Origin: Pseudomonas sp. Q2-TVG4-2
GTDB lineage: Bacteria; Pseudomonadota; Gammaproteobacteria; Pseudomonadales; Pseudomonadaceae
Length of the DNA stretch: 64,000 nt
Assembly: GCF_013620795.1 (NCBI RefSeq)
Contig: NZ_LGLW01000013.1
Location: 1-64,000 of the forward strand
Direction of reading: 5' to 3'
Positions 63,059 to 64,000 of this stretch are shown piece by piece; positions within the stretch are counted from its first letter, which is position 1; each line of letters opens with the position of its first letter. Position numbers and translations under genes: made by a program. The notes beneath the pieces were generated by a model. It saw only the letters and a list, made by a program, of their open reading frames with translations, had not been told where the DNA came from and ran no database searches.

Positions 63059-64000
63059 ATGGCTGTCGGTCTTGGTCCCTTACCTACACTGCATCCGGTT
63101 CCCGGTTTCGAGCTTGGCATCGCCTCGGCTGGCATCAAGCGACCGGGGCGGAAGGATGTCGTGGTGATGCGCTGCGCCGAAGGATCGACAATTGCCGGTG
63201 TGTTTACGCTGAATGCCTTCTGCGCTGCGCCAGTGATTCTGGCCAAGCAGCGGGCACAGGGCACGGTTCGTTATCTGCTGACCAATACCGGTAACGCTAA
63301 CGCTGGTACGGGCGAGCCGGGCATGCAAGCGGCGATGCGCAGCTGCGCCAGCCTCGCTAAGCTTACGGGCGTCGATGAAAAGGGCATTCTGCCGTTTTCC
63401 ACCGGTGTTATCGGTGAGCCGCTGCCTGTCGACAAGATCGAGGCCGCGCTACCGGCGGCCCTGGCAGACCTGAGCGAAAATCATTGGGCCGAAGCGGCCG
63501 CCGGCATCATGACCACCGACACCCTGCCCAAGGGGGCCAGCCGGCAATTCGAGCATCAGGGTATCACCGTCACTGTTACCGGCATTTCCAAAGGCGCGGG
63601 TATGATCCGCCCGAACATGGCGACCATGCTCGGCTACATCGCCACGGATGCCAAGGTCAGCCAGGCGGTGCTACAGGATCTTGTGCGCGATGCGGCGAAC
63701 AAGTCGTTCAATCGCATCACCATCGATGGCGACACCTCGACCAATGATTGTTGCATGCTGGTGGCGACCGGCAAGGCGGCATTGCCGGAAATCACCGAGG
63801 CCAGTGGCGAGTTGTTTATCAAGCTCAAGCAGGCCGTGTTCGACGTGAGCATGGAAGTGGCGCAATCCATCGTGCGGGATGGCGAGGGCGCGACCAAGTT
63901 CGTCACGGTGATAGTCAAAGGCGGGAAAAATCATCAGGAATGTCTCGACGTCGGCTATGCCGTTGCGCATTCACCGCTGATCAAGACCGCGCTGTTCGCC
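63059..64000 (+). CDS. argJ: ArgJ, glutamate/ornithine N-acetyltransferase (partial)
   Basis: Arginine biosynthesis: transfers acetyl from N-acetylornithine to glutamate (and, in bifunctional forms, from acetyl-CoA). The first 314 codons are present; the gene runs off the right edge. Start ATG at 63059 after CTGAGGAG. Signature segments are VVVMRCAEGSTIAGVFT, LTNTGNANAGTGEPG and the autoproteolysis site MIRPNMATMLGY, where the Thr becomes the catalytic N-terminus of the beta chain. secA-argJ is the P. aeruginosa order. Confidence 0.95.
   Translation, partial: MAVGLGPLPTLHPVPGFELGIASAGIKRPGRKDVVVMRCAEGSTIAGVFTLNAFCAAPVILAKQRAQGTVRYLLTNTGNANAGTGEPGMQAAMRSCASLAKLTGVDEKGILPFSTGVIGEPLPVDKIEAALPAALADLSENHWAEAAAGIMTTDTLPKGASRQFEHQGITVTVTGISKGAGMIRPNMATMLGYIATDAKVSQAVLQDLVRDAANKSFNRITIDGDTSTNDCCMLVATGKAALPEITEASGELFIKLKQAVFDVSMEVAQSIVRDGEGATKFVTVIVKGGKNHQECLDVGYAVAHSPLIKTALFA

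Overview
The window reads as chromosomal DNA of a Pseudomonas-type gammaproteobacterium, most likely the Stutzerimonas (P. stutzeri) group. The grounds are high GC, the gene content, and core blocks in the same order as in P. aeruginosa: ychF-pth-rplY-prs-tRNA-Gln-ispE-lolB-TPR lipoprotein, then hemA-prfA-prmC-moeB-murI-pagL, then uraA-upp/hpt, and DUF-membrane gene-dciA/secA-argJ. Genus is inferred from gene order and recalled family knowledge, not from a search.

Layout. 0.2-5.1 kb: the MksF-MksE-MksB condensin operon (minus), divergent from an E. coli-type leuA, a HolD-like gene and rimI. 8.2-12.9 kb: stress and housekeeping genes (disordered acidic protein, otsB-otsA trehalose synthesis, beta-carbonic anhydrase, EamA exporter). 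12.9-24.6 kb: a mosaic accessory stretch. It holds small disordered proteins, a divergent monooxygenase/glyoxalase pair, a DUF6644-like/DUF6152 pair, MFS transporters with a LysR regulator, a metallophosphoesterase and an alkyladenine glycosylase. It also shows decay: a frameshifted PEP mutase-like gene, an IS30-family element with four frameshifts, and the C-terminal stub of an aldo/keto reductase beside a tRNA-Met. 25.0-33.9 kb: a self-contained catabolic locus with a GcvA-type LysR, a BCCT transporter and a divergent five-gene operon (Rieske oxygenase, aldehyde dehydrogenase, rubredoxin-reductase fusion, FAD amine oxidase, cupin). 34-51.2 kb: an MFS gene followed by mostly core translation, haem, cell-wall, lipid A and nucleotide-salvage genes. 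51.8-58 kb: a DUF1302/DUF1329 envelope pair with a large MalT-type LuxR regulator. 58-64 kb: DUF3509, SOS-type yebG, dciA, secA and the start of argJ.

How genes work together. The most interesting unit is the 25-34 kb locus. BCCT would import a quaternary or methylated amine. The Rieske enzyme has a bridging Glu, as reported for carnitine oxygenase, and would oxidise the substrate. The fused rubredoxin/FAD reductase is the only redox partner encoded nearby. The aldehyde dehydrogenase and FAD oxidase would process the products. Two near-identical palindromes lie in the divergent promoter region. A second regulatory highlight is a 20-bp lux-box-like dyad 70 bp upstream of the MalT-type regulator.
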